Shown: positions 11,880 to 24,450, numbered from the stretch's first letter. The stretch: DNA of 64,000 nt from Combretum micranthum (GCA_024138025.1 JAMXBD010001588.1:248001-312000); one strand, 5' to 3'. Made by a program: numbers and translations. The notes: generated from the sequence alone by a model not told the origin.

Positions 11880-14066
11880 ATGTCAACATCCAAGTCATCT
11901 AAAGAGAGCACTAAAAGGAAAAATGCTCCAGGAAATAGATCTGATGTTAGTTGGGAGCATGGAACTGATGTTGATAACAATGGGAAAAGAGTAAAATGCA
12001 ATGTAGAGCCATGTGCAAGTGTGCCTGATGATGTTAAAAGGAAAATGATGATACTGTTAGCGAAAGCAACAGAAGCGACAAAAAGGAAAAGAAAGCAAAT
12101 TTGTGGAATTGACGAAGCTGATGATGATGAGATAGAACAACTGTCTTCTAGGCAAGGAGGAAGGAATGCCATTGATACATTCTTCAAAAAGAAAAGTGGT
12201 GGAACAAAGCCAAACCAAACAACCATGAACTAAGTCATGAAGAAAGAATTAAGAGAAGATACAAATTGCCCGGTTTTTTTATACTAGTGCAATTCCATTT
12301 AATTGTATCAAAAATTCAGAGTTCGCAAAGATGCTTGAAGTGATTGGCCAATATGGTTGTGGGCTTAATCCTCCTTCCTATCATGAGCTAAGGGTAACAT
12401 ATTTGAAGAAAGAAGTAACTCGGACGATGGAATTACTTGAGGATTATAAAGTAGAATGGAAGAAAACGGGTTGCTCCATTATGTCAAACGGATGGACTAA
12501 TAAAAAGAGGCATTCCATATGTAATTCTTAGTAAATAGCCCTAAAGGAACTTCTTAACTTCTTTGGATACTTCTAATATCTCAAAGACAGCCAATAAGGT
12601 CTTTGATATGTTAGACAATATTGTAGAGAAAGTTGGGGAGGAGAATGTTGTTCAGGTAGTTACTGATAATGCTGCAAATTATAAAGTAGCTAAAAAGATT
12701 GATGGAGAAAAGAAAAGGTTTATATTGGACACCTTATGCAGCACACTGTATTGATTTGATTCTAGAGGACTTTGAGAAGGAGTTGAATATCATCGTCCAA
12801 CAATTACAAAAGGGAGGAGGCTCACTACATATATTTACTCTATAACTATGCTCATCTCAATGCTACGACATTTTACAAAAAAAAGGGACTTGGTTCGGCC
12901 TGGTGCAACTCACTTTGCAGCTTCTTATTTGACTTTGGGTTGCCTTAATGATCAAAAGCGTGCATTGATGAGTATGTTTACTTCCAACATGTGGAAGTCC
13001 ACTAAGTATGCAAAAACACAAGATGGAAAGAGGATTCAACAGCCGGCTTTGGATAGTAGATTTTGGAAGAATATTACTACTTGCCTTAAAGCTGCTTTTC
13101 CTCTCATTAAATTACATTCAGATGATCCAGCTATAGGCTTCATTTATCCAGAAATGGATATGCTAAAGAGAAAATCAAAACAAATTTTAAAAATGTAAAG
13201 AAGAGGTAATATCTTAATTTATTAACTATGCTTCTTTTCAATTTGTATTTTAAAGTTTAATTTTCTAAAATGTTTCGTATGGTCATATCCAATTCATTTG
13301 ATGTGGTTATGAACCTCTGCTCAAGATCATTGATAGGAGATGGGAGCTTCAACTTCATAGACCATTACATGCTGTAGCCTATTATTTGAATCCTCATTTC
13401 CATTATAGTCCTACCTTCAAAGTCGATGCTTACGTTAAAATAGCACTATATGAATGTCTACACCACATGGTCTCTAATGCAGATGAAAGGTGCAAGATTG
13501 ACATTCAACTTAAACAATTTAAGGATGCTAAAGGATTATTTGGTATTGAGGCTGCAAGGTTAGCAAGAGATAAAAAAAATCTCCAGCAAAATGGTGAGAT
13601 TCATATGGAGATGAATGCCTCGAATTACAAAAGTCTGCTATTCGCATATTGAGTTTAACTTATAATTCTTCTGGTTGTGAGTGCAATTGGAGTGCATTTG
13701 AATTGGCATGATGCAAATAATTTTTTTTATTTTTTCTTTCATTCTATTTATTATCAATATTATTAGTCTTATATATAACCCTATCAATTTCAAGTTCATA
13801 CAAAAAGAAGATATAGGTTGCACCAGCAAAAGATGAACGATCTAGTGTTTGTGATGCATAATTTGAAATTAAAAGAGAAGAATCATAGAAAAAATTATTG
13901 TAGTATTGGCTTTACAGTGGATGATCTCTCATCTGATGATGAATGGATTGTTGAGGAAGAAGATATGTTTAATTCATCAAATGAGGATTTGTTGAATATT
14001 CTAAGTGTTGAGGGAAGGGAAAAAGATGATGAAGATATGGAGGATGTTGGTGCACTTATAGATTAA
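11880..14066 (+). pseudogene. hAT transposase (BED-DUF659-dimerisation), inactive
   Basis: The open first block (11,880-12,233) starts with ATG, has DVSWEHGTDVDNNGKRVKC and then jumps straight to EPCASVPDDVKRKM, so the middle of the BED zinc finger is missing. The next block holds FFYTSAIPFNCIKNSEFAKM and IGQYGCGLNPPSYHELRV of the DUF659 domain. It then has SIMSNGWTN, where most relatives have Asp at the first active-site position (SDGWTD). Next follow DTSNISKTANKVFDMLDN and NVVQVVTDNAANY with the second Asp kept, AAHCIDLILEDFEK, the RPGATHFAASYLTL region (12,848-13,198), and FWKN. A later block (13,386-13,652) has DAKGLFGIEAARLAR, and LTYNSSGCECNWSAFE belongs to the C-terminal dimerisation domain near 13,690. 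HQQKMNDLVFVMHNL resumes at 13,818, probably after an intron with AG at 13,815. An in-frame stop after 12,230, a frame change near 12,265 and further stops near 12,535 make it dead. Confidence 0.85.
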
Positions 14067-14605
14067 GAGAGTCATGGAAGTAAGAGTCAAGATGATTTGG
14101 AGATTCAAGATATTGACGTTTGAAGATCAAACACAAATGGGTAATTTAGAGGATATGGATACTATTGGTAGTAATCATGATGTTGATATTGATGATGAGA
14201 ATGAAGATGATGATGATGAGGATAGAGATTGGGAGCGATGGCACTTGATGATTTGCTTTAGTCTGTACTTCATTATAATATTTTTTTTGTATTGCATTTT
14301 GCATTGGGAATGTTGTTTCAAGTATTTATACTATAACTTAAAGTATTACCATAATGACTTATGTTTGATTATCCGAACTGTTAAGTGCATAAGTTCTATT
14401 GAATTGTGAATTGTAACTAACATTGATGCTAAATTTCTTTATTTTCACGTTTTATTTGATGATTTTATTAGTAAAGTAAGTATATTTATAACATTTGCAA
14501 GCAAATTTATGTCGGTTGTAGAATCTTACGATTTTATGTTTTGATTCTACGTTCTGATTCTACGGACCCTCTGGTGCTTCTAAGTAGAAACTCGAGTGTG
14601 ACAAC

Positions 14606-17546
14606 CATGCTCTCTTCCTTTCCATCTCCATAAACCACGCATTTCTCTTTAAGAGAATTTCTAAACACACCATCACCCACTTTAGATAAAAGCTCTAAAC
14701 TATATTCTTATTTATGTCATGCAACATTACATGACCACAATGTGTGTTTCCTAAGACCATAGTGTTAAGGAAGCAACAATATGTTCATTTTTTGTTCTTG
14801 TTCATGCACAAATTTCTTTATGTTATTATGTTCTTTTATTATTGTTATATTGTTATTATTATTGCTCTAATCTAACTTCTATATGTTATGATATATATTT
14901 CTTAGAGCCTAAGTTCTTACTAACCTAACATCTTATTATTATTGCTCTTATTATTATGCTTTTTCTTTTCTTTCTTTTTTATTTCTTTTGGGACTAGTCT
15001 ATTCTTAGTCCCGAGAAGCCTTGATGAAGCTAAGACTCCCAATACTCGACTAGGATATCTTGATGAAGCTAATATCCCCAATACTTGACCTTATTATTAT
15101 GCTCTTATTTATTCTTATATATATCTTATCTTATTATGTGACATTGTTCCATTTCGTATGGCTAGATATTTATAGCCATGCATGAACATGTTGATATTAT
15201 CTCAACAAAAATAAAAGGAGTTTTCTTAAATAAAGAAAAATAGGAACTCTCTTTAAAAATAAATTTTTGTCACCTAAGAAATGATTTTTTTTCCATAAAA
15301 ACTTAAAGTTTTATTTTAATAATTCTTTTCCAAAATTTAGATAAGTCCATCACAAGTTTTTAATAATAATAATAATACATGGGGTTTCATCAAAGAATAC
15401 ATAAAGTAATATTATCACATACTCTCTTTTCAAACCAATAAAATAAGAAAGTTTCTTTAAAACTTCATGTTACTAATTCTTTGTTTAATAAAGAATTTCT
15501 TAAACTCATTTGTAAAGTTTTCATCAACATTCTAAAATATTAAGGTCTAGACAAGTTTTACAAAATCATCAAAGAATAACTTTTTAAAGATAAATCTTAC
15601 TTAAGAAATAAAATTAGTAAATAACTTAGAAGATCATTATTATTATTTATTTAAAGTGAAACTAACTTTAAGAAAAATTAAGAGCACATCAACATGACTA
15701 CTTTAAGGAAATTTAGTCACTACCAAGAAATACTTAGAAAAACGACATTTTTCAACCATTAGAAATGAAGTTGTAAGAATATTAAAAAGACTAAAAATTA
15801 TTTTTAGAAAATTAAATTATTCTGAAAGGTTAAGAAATGAAGTTAAAGGAAGAAAACACTTACTTATAATAATTCAAGAAAATTTTCCAACAAACTAAAG
15901 AGAATTTTTCAAGTTTTAGCTTTTTCCAACTTTTAAGACACATTGTTTTAAAAAAAAATTGTTTAGACAACACCACTAAATTCATACATACAATATGAGT
16001 GTATATATATGTTCAAAGGATTTTTCAACTATACAAATATCTATACTATTATACAAGAATTTTTGGATGAAGAAAAGTTTAGGAAATTATGTTTTCAAAG
16101 GTTGGAAAATTTGAAATGAATCTGTAACCCATTGTTCCAAGGCCTAAATAACCTTTTATGATAAAAATAACCTTAGAAATATATAGATTCGAATAGGTAG
16201 AAAACGACATATAATATGTGAAATTCTGAGTTAAAATGAGCAATTATGGCTATTTTAAGTTGGAATTTCCTTAAAACCGAATTTTGATGAATTCAATAAG
16301 ATAGAGTTAGAAAATTTAAGTAGATCTTGGATGAAACACTCATTTCGGATATTTCTTTGTTTAGATGACGTGGACCAAGATCTTCTCTTTCTCGAAGATT
16401 ACTTCAACTGATAGAAGATAGCCATGGCAGAGAGAGTTTCCTTTACATTTTATGTATTCATGCATGTACTTGTAGAATAGAGTACTAGATATTAGGAAAA
16501 GATAAAAATTGATGTGTATGCGGGTTATTATGGGTACTATGTATGTGATTTGTTTTGCTTGATCAATAAACGACAAGTATATCGGAGTCCAATTGATTGA
16601 TTAATATAAATTGTTTCTATGTATATTATTGTGTATGCAAATATTGATTGGTCGCCTTAAATGAATTAATGTCGGATCGGAAATCCCTTAAAAGTAAATT
16701 GCTCATACATATCATTTAGAATACCATATTCTCATTTTGCTATTAGTCCTCAGCATGGGACCGGGAATGTAAGCTGCCTAGCTACATCTTCAGGAATTAG
16801 GACGTTCGGGGAATACGACCTCATGGTGTAGCCGAGCCGGATCGATCATTTTAGGTAAGGAAAGCCCGAGGACTAGTAGTATGGTTCATTAGAAACCCAA
16901 GACGTGCGCAAAATTTCAAGGAGGTTGTTGGTGACCTATTCAAAGCATTCCCTAACCCACAATGGAGGGGTAAATCCATTTTACATATGAAACGAATAGT
17001 CGTATGTATTGTTTGCTCATATGGTATTTGTACTTTATATGCTTGCGTAATGGACTTGTATGATTTTATTGTTAATAAATACTTTTGCGTAATGATTATC
17101 TCACTAAGCTAGTTATGCTTACTCCTCAATAGATTTTTGATGTTGCAGGATCTTTATTTTGTACCTGAGACCACCTTGATTGTTCGGTAGAATCTATGTT
17201 TTGGAAAGCTTTTGAAGGAATTCTACTTAAAGACAGATTAGATTTCCTTCAAAAATCTTCTAGTTTTAGTTACTTATCATATTAAGACGATGTTATTATG
17301 GAGATTATCAAGGGAATGCCCTGTAGAAGTTGTAGAACTTTATATTTTGATGAATTATATTAAGTATTATTTTGTATGTTCCGCTGTCATTATCTTAAGA
17401 TGTATAACTCCACTAGTCTCTCTTGTTGTGAACGTACGCCTTGTACCAATATGAAAGCTTCCAAGTGACTAAGGTAGTCATTCTCAAGTTTTAATATTGT
17501 GTACGGTGGGCTGTCACGTTCAGGATACCCGTTGGGGCATGACAAT
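14606..17546 (-). mobile_element. Gypsy-type LTR or LTR region
   Basis: Read on the minus strand, the right end starts TGTCATGCCCCAACGGG, a start often seen in plant Gypsy LTRs, and continues into AACGTGACAGCC. The left end on the plus strand is TGACAACCATGC, giving TG...CA-type limits about 2.9 kb apart. The inside is non-coding, with poly-T and ATT-rich tracts (14,780-15,700) and a more GC-balanced core at 16,740-16,990 (GGGACCGGGAATG, CCGAGCCGGATCG). No matching 5-bp target duplication was found, so this may be a truncated or interrupted LTR. Confidence 0.45.
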
Positions 17547-17599
17547 GATCCTATGACTCAACAATTCAATAGTGGAGCCTTTGGACATAGCAAGCTTGA

Positions 17600-18170
17600 A
17601 AGAATTCTTTGTAGAGATCTCGGTCTAGAAATTGCCATTGGATACACCATTAGGCGGCTTAATCGGTAACTTATGAAGTTTTGATGCATTAATCTCAGCC
17701 TTCGTGTACAAATCCATTGCAGCGATGAAGTCATGCATTCTCAGGTTATAGTACTTCCCAAAGGCAAAAAATGGAACCTGATTGTGCATGCTAGATGCCA
17801 TACTACTGTAGGTCAGCTCAAAAGAGGCAAAAAAATTCCTAGGTGGTCTCCTAAAATATTTCTTCACTCAGGGTAAAGAACTTCATCCGAGCATTATCTA
17901 CTAACAACCTCTTAAAAGTCAGTACTGGCTTGTACTCTCCCAACCTTTCTCAATTCGCAATCATCTAAGGATTCAATACCTTCTCACTTACTACCTCCTT
18001 ATACTAATGCATGTGGTTCTCTTTCAGACTAGATGGTAGGTTGTTAGACCCACTAAACCAAGCTTGATGGGTGGAAGAAGGAGATCTATCCATGTGTGGG
18101 CATTTGGTGCCTTTAGGATCAAATTGTTTCTTTGGAGCCAATTGCAAAAATAAATGAACAAAGTTAAGCA
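17600..18170 (-). pseudogene. Athila-like ORF1 fragment
   Basis: The minus strand reads in changing frames LAPKKQFDPKGTKCPHMDRS (about 18,140), then GEYKPVLTFKRLLVDNARMK, and an open block (17,867-17,625) with FFASFELTYSSMASSMHNQV and KYYNLRMHDFIAAMDLYTKA. This order (basic N-terminus, a KPVLTF-RLLV block, then a REFYAS-FELTY-like block) matches Athila-type or 'putative plant transposon' ORFs of plant Gypsy elements. It lies directly beside the LTR start at 17,546, the right place for the first ORF of a minus-strand element only if the order has been rearranged. Stops make it non-functional. Confidence 0.5.
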
Positions 18171-18635
18171 TGGTATGTTATGGATGAAAACAACAAATCT
18201 ATGCTATAAGCTTGTAGTAGACTATTATAGCGCAATGTCACACTCTAATATTATCTAACATTAGAAATACAATTGTGTTGTCCCTACAACATAACCAAAC
18301 CAACATAGATGAAAGTAAATCATGATGATAGAACTTACTAGAGCATCAAAATGTCGTAAACATGCAAGGTTTAAAAGGAACATCTCTGTTTATCAGAAAT
18401 AATTTAACCACATAGAGCTAGTGTACACCCTATACATGAAAGCACCTATAAACAACATTAGATGTAATAGTAATTATACTACTTTCATCCTATTAGTCTC
18501 CATTGCAAAAAGCCTCAATTCAGTTTTAGGATAACTTCTACATTATGAAATCATGGTTCTTAATAATTGAGCCTCTAAGCTTTAGCCTGAACATGAGGAA
18601 TCACACTAATTCAAGTGAAATCAACAAGTACTCTA
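18171..18635. other. Intergenic, no gene seen
   Basis: Mixed-composition non-coding sequence between an ORF1-like fragment and a MITE. No feature could be supported. Confidence 0.4.
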
Positions 18636-18942
18636 AGGGTAAATTACACTGAAAGGTTCCAACATTTGGGAATAAATTCATTTAAGGTGCCAATGTTTCC
18701 AACGTTTGGAGAAATGGGTCAATTAAAGTTTCCATTAACCCATGTAAATAGGCGAAACATTTAATAAAACTTGGAAAACTCTTCTTCTAAGGTCTCCGTT
18801 GACATGTATCAATAATAGAAATATTTAACTAAAACTCAGAAGACACTTTTCCAAACATTAGGGACTCTTTTGAACTTTTCGAAATGTGGAACCTTAAATG
18901 AACTTACCTTCGAATGTTAATACCTTCTAGTGTAATTTACTC
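18636..18942. mobile_element. Mutator-type foldback MITE, copy 2
   Basis: A 307-bp element with ends AGGGTAAATTACACTGAAAG and, on the other strand, GAGTAAATTACACTAGAAGG. It is flanked by 9-bp repeats AGTACTCTA (18,627-18,635) and AGTACTATA (18,943-18,951) that differ at one base. The same family is found at 5,218-5,464. Both share the GTAAATTACAC end and an inner phrase with ACATTTGG and TTCATTTA. Confidence 0.7.
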
Positions 18943-19369
18943 AGTACTATAATAATCAATCATCAATTGTGCAAAGCCCTAAAATTTGCATCACTACTCA
19001 TAATAGATGAAATTAGGGTTCAAGATACAAATTTCCATTTCATAACATGGAATATGTAATAACAACATGCATCATCACATCTAAACAGTACAGAAGAGCA
19101 TGCACAAAGATCTAAGACAAAAAGCCTTAAACTTGGGAACTTTAGGTACTAAAATTCATGAATTAAATTAAAAAACTTAACAAGAATCGCAATAAAGTTG
19201 TTGTTATGTATTGTTGATGATGATTTCAAAGATAATGAAGGTGTGTTTGGTTGAATTAGCAAAATCTAAGTGTGAGTAAGTGAGTGTTGTAGAGAAAATA
19301 AAGAGAAAAAAAGTGTAATTTTGGCCATGAAGTTTGAAATGAGAAGAAAAAAAAATCGTTTACGCTTAA

Positions 19370-20060
19370 ATACAAAGTGAGAGATAGCTTGGGTCACAAC
19401 AATGACTCAAGATGTGATATTCACGTAAAGCATATAATATAATACTTACTTGGATGCATGACCATGACATAGGTCGTACAAACACTTTAAGGATTAAATC
19501 ATGCTTCATGACCTCACCGCAGGCATGACGAAGGATGTGATCAATGTGGCATGTTATATTCAAGTGTATTGATCAAAATTGTAGGTGTGATAATACTCAT
19601 GATTGTCACAGATGGACTTCTCCTATAAGCACGGGTACGATGAGGCCTCTAATTAGTGGTAGGTAATTTCTATCATAGTCAAGTCCTTCTCATTGCCATG
19701 ATCACTCTGTCACACCCCTCGTCATAAGCATGATTGATAGAGTGCGTGGCCCTTTATTTGAAGTTACGTTGGCACGGCCTTGATCATGCCTGTGATAGAA
19801 GGCTTAATGCTTTACCTTGTCTTTTTGCCACACTTAATGCATTTAGATCCCTTCAATGTGTTATTCCACTCTTGAAAGGATCTTTATTGATGAACTTTAG
19901 CCTCAATTGTCTCGGATGTCTGAAAATACAATAATACATGTTGATATGAATTCTAAATGACTACTAAAACAAAACAAAAACAAAAATAACTAAGTAAAAC
20001 ATAGGTTGCCTCCCATTAAACACTTCTTTAACATCATTAGCTGACATGCAAATGCTTCTA
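19370..20060 (-). repeat. Gypsy 3' non-coding region with CATGAT motifs
   Basis: On the minus strand a TAATGGGAGGCAACCTATG phrase occurs at 20,020-20,000. The GGGAGGCAACC word is characteristic of the region after the coding part of many Athila/Tat-type elements. It is followed downstream (19,960-19,380) by the same ATCAYG/CATGAT-rich sequence seen in the LTRs at 27-31 kb. No gene is present; the short open frames are chance. Confidence 0.5.
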
Positions 20061-20079
20061 TGTTTAGTAGTCGACCAAA

Positions 20080-20960
20080 AGGAGCTTTTACTTGCTCCTT
20101 AGGATATGGTTATGAATTTCCTGGCAGTAACCCTTGGGTTCTTTTTGAAAGCATTTTGACTATCTGACCACTTGGTTCTCCAAATTGTGAACAGAAGCCT
20201 CATGATTTCTTAGAGTTGTGTTGATCGCCTTCTAATATACTTCTAAAACCTTAATAAATTAGGTCATCATCTCTTCCAAAGATGTTAGCTAATTCTGAGG
20301 AGAAGGAGGAGGCCTTTGAAAACCTAGTAGTGGCATATTTGAGTTCTAACCATTGGAGTTATTCCATCTAAAGTTGGGATGACTCCTTCATCTCGAATTA
20401 TAAGTACAGTTAAATGGATCATTACGAGGACTATGAGGGTTACCTATGTAATCTACTTGTTCCAACTGATCAAATTCTTGAGTACTTAGATAAGTGGAAT
20501 CTACACCAATCAATTGCTGGCCTTGAGATACAGTTAAACCATCAATCTTTTTGGTCAATGCCTTAACCTTAGGTGCTAGAGAAGTTGCTGCATCTATCTC
20601 ATACATTTTGACGAGTCTCTGTTTCTTCAATGTTGAGGACGACCATTAGTAGTGGTTGTTGGCCATGTCCTTAAATAGCTGCAAGCATTGCACTGGTGAT
20701 TTATAGTTCAAATGCAACCCCCCTTGCCCCCCTTTGCCACCCCACCCTACAATAACTTCTGTCAACTGCCTTGTGTGATAATTCAAATCATTGTAGAAGT
20801 ACGAACTTGTGTCCATTCAAGGAATCCATAGTGTGGGAATTTTCTAAGCAGTTCCTTCCACCTTTCTAAATTACATATAAAGTCTCTGAACCCATATGAC
20901 AGAAAGAGAATATATCGACTCAAAGCTTAACTGTTCTTGAGGAAGGGAATTTATCAAGCC
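20080..20960 (-). pseudogene. Athila/Tat-like gag fragment
   Basis: Minus-strand pieces follow gag order: RFRDFICNLERWKELLRKFP near 20,870, then LTEV(I)V and LQLFKDMANNHY, followed by the open block 20,630-20,388. That block has KQRLVKMYEIDAATSLAPKV, ALTKKIDGLTVSQ and EQVDYIGNPHSPRNDPFNCT. After it come NHPNFRWNN, GFQRPPPSPQN, LTSLEEMM and HEASVHNLENQV up to about 20,110. These are the familiar gag C-terminal landmarks (a CEQVDYVGN-like motif, an NHPNFSW-like motif and an LENQVGQLA-like motif). Frame changes make it a pseudogene. The pol region that should follow is absent: the next sequence on this strand is the post-coding GGGAGGCAACC word, so a large internal deletion has joined gag to the 3' region. 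Confidence 0.7.
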
Positions 20961-21299
20961 TCAAAAGGGGGCCTAGTAAGATTAATCTAAAGTTATCATA
21001 CCACATGTGCACCTGTAATATGAGGACCACCTTGTAAGTCAAGTTTACGAGACTCTATTTATTTATTAATATCTCTTACTTAAGTGATACATATACATGT
21101 AATAGTATTATTGGCGTTAAACTATGGGATCCGATTTTCCTCATTCCACTAAGATCGCAAAGAATCGGTATCCCCTACCAAATAGTAAAAATGGGATTTC
21201 AATCTTACAAAATATAAAGTTTTAGCTATTTGTACAATTTGTTCAAAATTATATTATAAGGTTATAGCAATCTTGCTTTCTAGCTTTAAGTAGGTCTGA

Positions 21300-22150
21300 T
21301 AGAGAAGCACTCTCTACATATTCTTAACCCATTCCCAGCTAGTGTTTTTCCTACACAAAAACTGTTGGGGGTGAGCGAAACCATAGGTTCAGAACAAGTT
21401 TAGTTAGCAAGCGTATGCAATGCAACAATCAACCATATGTACAAGTACAAGCTCGATGACTAGAAATCCGAACAGGATGTAGATTTATACCCTCTCATCG
21501 AGGTTGGAAGGAAGCCATTATGAGTGATATACCATGCCCAAGAGAATCAGAGAACCAAGGGAGAATGGGTACCATAAACTCTCACAAATTAATTTAAAAC
21601 ATTTCACTCTTATTCTTGGAACAAAGAAACTTATTAAGTATTAGCCCTTTCATGTAGATACCACGAGTGCCGCTCCTTCAATGCCAGTTAGTTCCCATGG
21701 AACCGAATGGAACAAAGGTACTCTTGGTAGAACTACAAAATATCATCTAGAAAAACCAAGCGCGTTGCCAAAGAGCCGAAATACTAATACATAGCGGGAT
21801 CACCACTCCTTATAGTCCAGTAGATGCAAATTATGTAATGCATGCCCATTTTCTTTTATGGTGCCAATAGTTTTTAGTCAGATTTAAGGTGATCATACAA
21901 TTCGTAGACAAACATCAACATTGCTTCATACAATAATTATCATAAAATATGATTATCATTTTGTTATGTTATTTTGGAAATCAAATGTACAGCAAGCATT
22001 ATGCAATATATCTAATCCCGCATGCATATCAGTTTGATATATTATTACAAATCCTACTATACTATAAGCACAAACAATGTGATAAAGTCAAAGTTACTCA
22101 TCGTTATCCTCGCTAAATTGTCGTAATATGCTACTTAAGTCTAAGAACTG
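21300..22150. repeat. LTR-like repeat related to 1-540
   Basis: Non-coding and more GC-balanced than its surroundings. It shares phrase order with 1-540 (see that entry), most clearly AAGCACAAACAATGT-GATAA followed by AGTTACTCA at 22,065-22,105. A GTTGGGGGTGAGCG phrase at 21,365 may lie near an element boundary. Limits are not defined. Confidence 0.35.
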
Positions 22151-23369
22151 TTCTATATTTCCTATGAAATGAGACAGTAAATATTTATTATTACACTATT
22201 ATTCATAATGCTTTCGGTTGTACTTTTTATGTCCTAAATTTAAGTTTTACTCTTTTTAATTCACTTTATTTTCCTAAGTAAGAGTTTCGAATTTTATAAG
22301 GGTTAGTCTTTTTTAACAAGGTCAGAAAATCCGTGTAAACACATTTTTTATAAGAGAAGTCTTCCTAAAAATTATAGGTACTAACTTTAATTGTATAATG
22401 TTAGACTAGGTCTATTATTTTCATTTCAACTCCATTTTAGCATATGATTAGGTGTTGAAAAAACTTATTTTGAGTGTTGCATGATAGTTGACTTAACTTT
22501 ATTAATCTATAAATTTTATTTATTCTATGAATATCGATAATTGTCATAGAATATTTTAAGTCTTGTTTTACTTAATAATTTTATTATTAAGCAAACCTTT
22601 TAGTATGTCTATCTTAAGGTAGCTTTATTTAGTATTTATGATTTATTTTCATTTTGTTTGTCTTGATTTTAAGTAATATCTATTTTTATTTGGGTGTTTT
22701 CTTATATGTAGTTATTTAAGTTTCTCTTTGTTAGTATCCATATTGATAGTGAATTTTTACTATTTCTTCGTTTGTCAACCTTATCTATCTTATGTTAATT
22801 GAAATTTTTATTTATAATTACATTTAATATTTAGTTCTTTAATTATTTTTCTAATATAATCGTAGTTTCCTAGAGTTTAAATATATATCAAATATTCATT
22901 GAACTTGAATTTTATTTTTATCAAATAATTACAGAGTTTGTATTAATTATTCAGGAGGTTATTGTTGTCATAATTATTTTTTATATTGTTCTTTAGTTTG
23001 ACTATCTTATTGTAACTGATATTTATTTTCTATCATTTATTTTCATCTTGTTTCTCTTGATCTTACTTCATATTATTATTTTGCTTTTTGTGGAAATCAC
23101 TTTATTCTTAATTTTAACTTATTTATATTTTCCATTCTTATATTTTTACCTATATAAAATACTTATCATAATATCTTTTGTTTAGTGTAATAAAAGTGTT
23201 GTCTATTTGTATTAGTTATTAAAGTTTATCACTTAATCAATTAATGTTTTGTTTCTCTCTATTATATATATATATATATATATTATACATTGTTACAAAC
23301 GGAGGGGATTTCGTTTAAGAGATAATTTTGCACGTACATTAGCAACAATGCCATCGACATGAATCTTAG
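22151..23369. other. AT-rich intergenic DNA, no gene seen
   Basis: Very T-rich plus strand with no coding frame. A short (TA)n run sits at about 23,262-23,284, just before a change to higher GC at 23,290. Confidence 0.5.
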
Positions 23370-24450
23370 ATTGCCGGTGTATGCATAAATCATAACTTCG
23401 TTCCAATGTACACTGGCTCGAAAGCCGCCATGTATCTAATGTACATTGCCGGTGTAGATATGTACATCGCTAGTGTTCGTGCATTTTTACACCTAACAAT
23501 TAATTTATGTAGCCTTGCCTAGTGAAGGCTAGCACAAAGGCCATCGACTTATCCTCGTACGCCACTAGCCTTGGTGGTTTACATTGCCAGCTAGGGGTGT
23601 TCACGGATCGGTATCCTATCCATAATGTTCAGATTTTTATTATCCTGATTCGAAACCAGTCCATTATGAACGGTTAACCGTTTTTTTTTGTGGTTTTCGG
23701 TTTTTAACCACTCAACATAATGGTCGAACAAAATTTGTAGTTAACTGTATTTTTTAGTTTTTGATTTTTAACCATTCTTCTTCTCTTTGTTATTACTATT
23801 TTAAATTTACGTTCACATATGTTTTGTTTTTAAGATTCCTATGTTTTTAATATACAAAGTTTTGTTACTACTGACATCATTGTTTCACACTTCTTATGGG
23901 AATTTCTCACTTTCCACTGCTTGACTATGGTTAAAATCATTATATATAAAAAGGATGTATGACCTTCAAAATTTTCACATTATGAATTATCTTTCTCTCT
24001 CTCTTTTTAACTAGAAAAAATTATCTAGTATTGAATTTATTAAGATGTTCTTTTGGGAAAAAATTAAAAAAAAAATGTTATCATCAATTATCAACAGAAA
24101 AGACAAAAATTATTTGATCAAGGATCGCAAATGTACACCATAACTATTTAGCCTATTTTATTTAGTATTTATATTTTTTAAAAAATAATTATATAATTAT
24201 ATTATAAATTATATAATTTATAAATACGAATAGGTTAACCGAATCCATCGATTTCTGGTTCTATAATCCTAAACTGTATCGAAAATCGAAAAAATTAAAA
24301 ATGATAATCCTAAACCAAAATCAATGGATTGGTTAACCATTTTTTTCATATTGGTTTTCTGGTTTTGGTTCAGTTATCTAAACATTCGATTTTTTTGCAC
24401 ATCCCTATTGCCAGCATAGTGCCGGTGGAGGCACTGTTTATCATCTTCTT
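23370..24450. repeat. GCCGGTG-rich repeat interrupted by a hAT MITE
   Basis: Around 23,370-23,590 and again at 24,410-24,440 the words TTGCCGGTGT, TTGCCAGC, GTGCCGGTGGAGGCACT and ACATCGCTAGTG recur about every 50-100 bases. They look like degenerate short subterminal repeats, as found near the ends of CACTA-type elements, but no CACTA terminus was found. The tract is split by the hAT insertion at 23,592-24,407. Confidence 0.4.
23592..24407 (+). mobile_element. Non-autonomous hAT MITE, copy 1
   Basis: An 816-bp element with ends TAGGGGTGTTCAC and, on the other strand, TAGGGATGTGCA. It is flanked by a perfect 8-bp duplication TTGCCAGC (23,584-23,591 and 24,408-24,415). The inside is non-coding and full of GGTTAACC, AACCGTT and CGGTTTT(C) words. 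The 8-bp duplication plus TAGGG..TG ends assign it to the hAT superfamily. Same family and orientation as 41,502-42,202; opposite orientation to 60,359-61,067. Confidence 0.9.

Larger units (their letters stand above)
9800..14590 (+). mobile_element. Degenerate hAT transposon (autonomous type)
   Basis: A hAT transposase pseudogene (11,880-14,066) sits between flanks sharing short motifs in opposite arrangement. The left flank (9,800-9,960) has TCAAAATCGTG, AAGATTTTACGAG and AAAACGTAAAATTG; the right flank (14,518-14,570) has GTAGAATCTTACGATTTTAT and TTGATTCTACG. These look like the subterminal repeats typical of hAT ends. I could not find a convincing terminal inverted repeat or 8-bp duplication, so the boundaries are estimates. 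An upstream leader with GTGTGA..GAGTTCATC phrases (10,120-10,290) and a (TA)n tract lie before the ORF. Confidence 0.5.
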
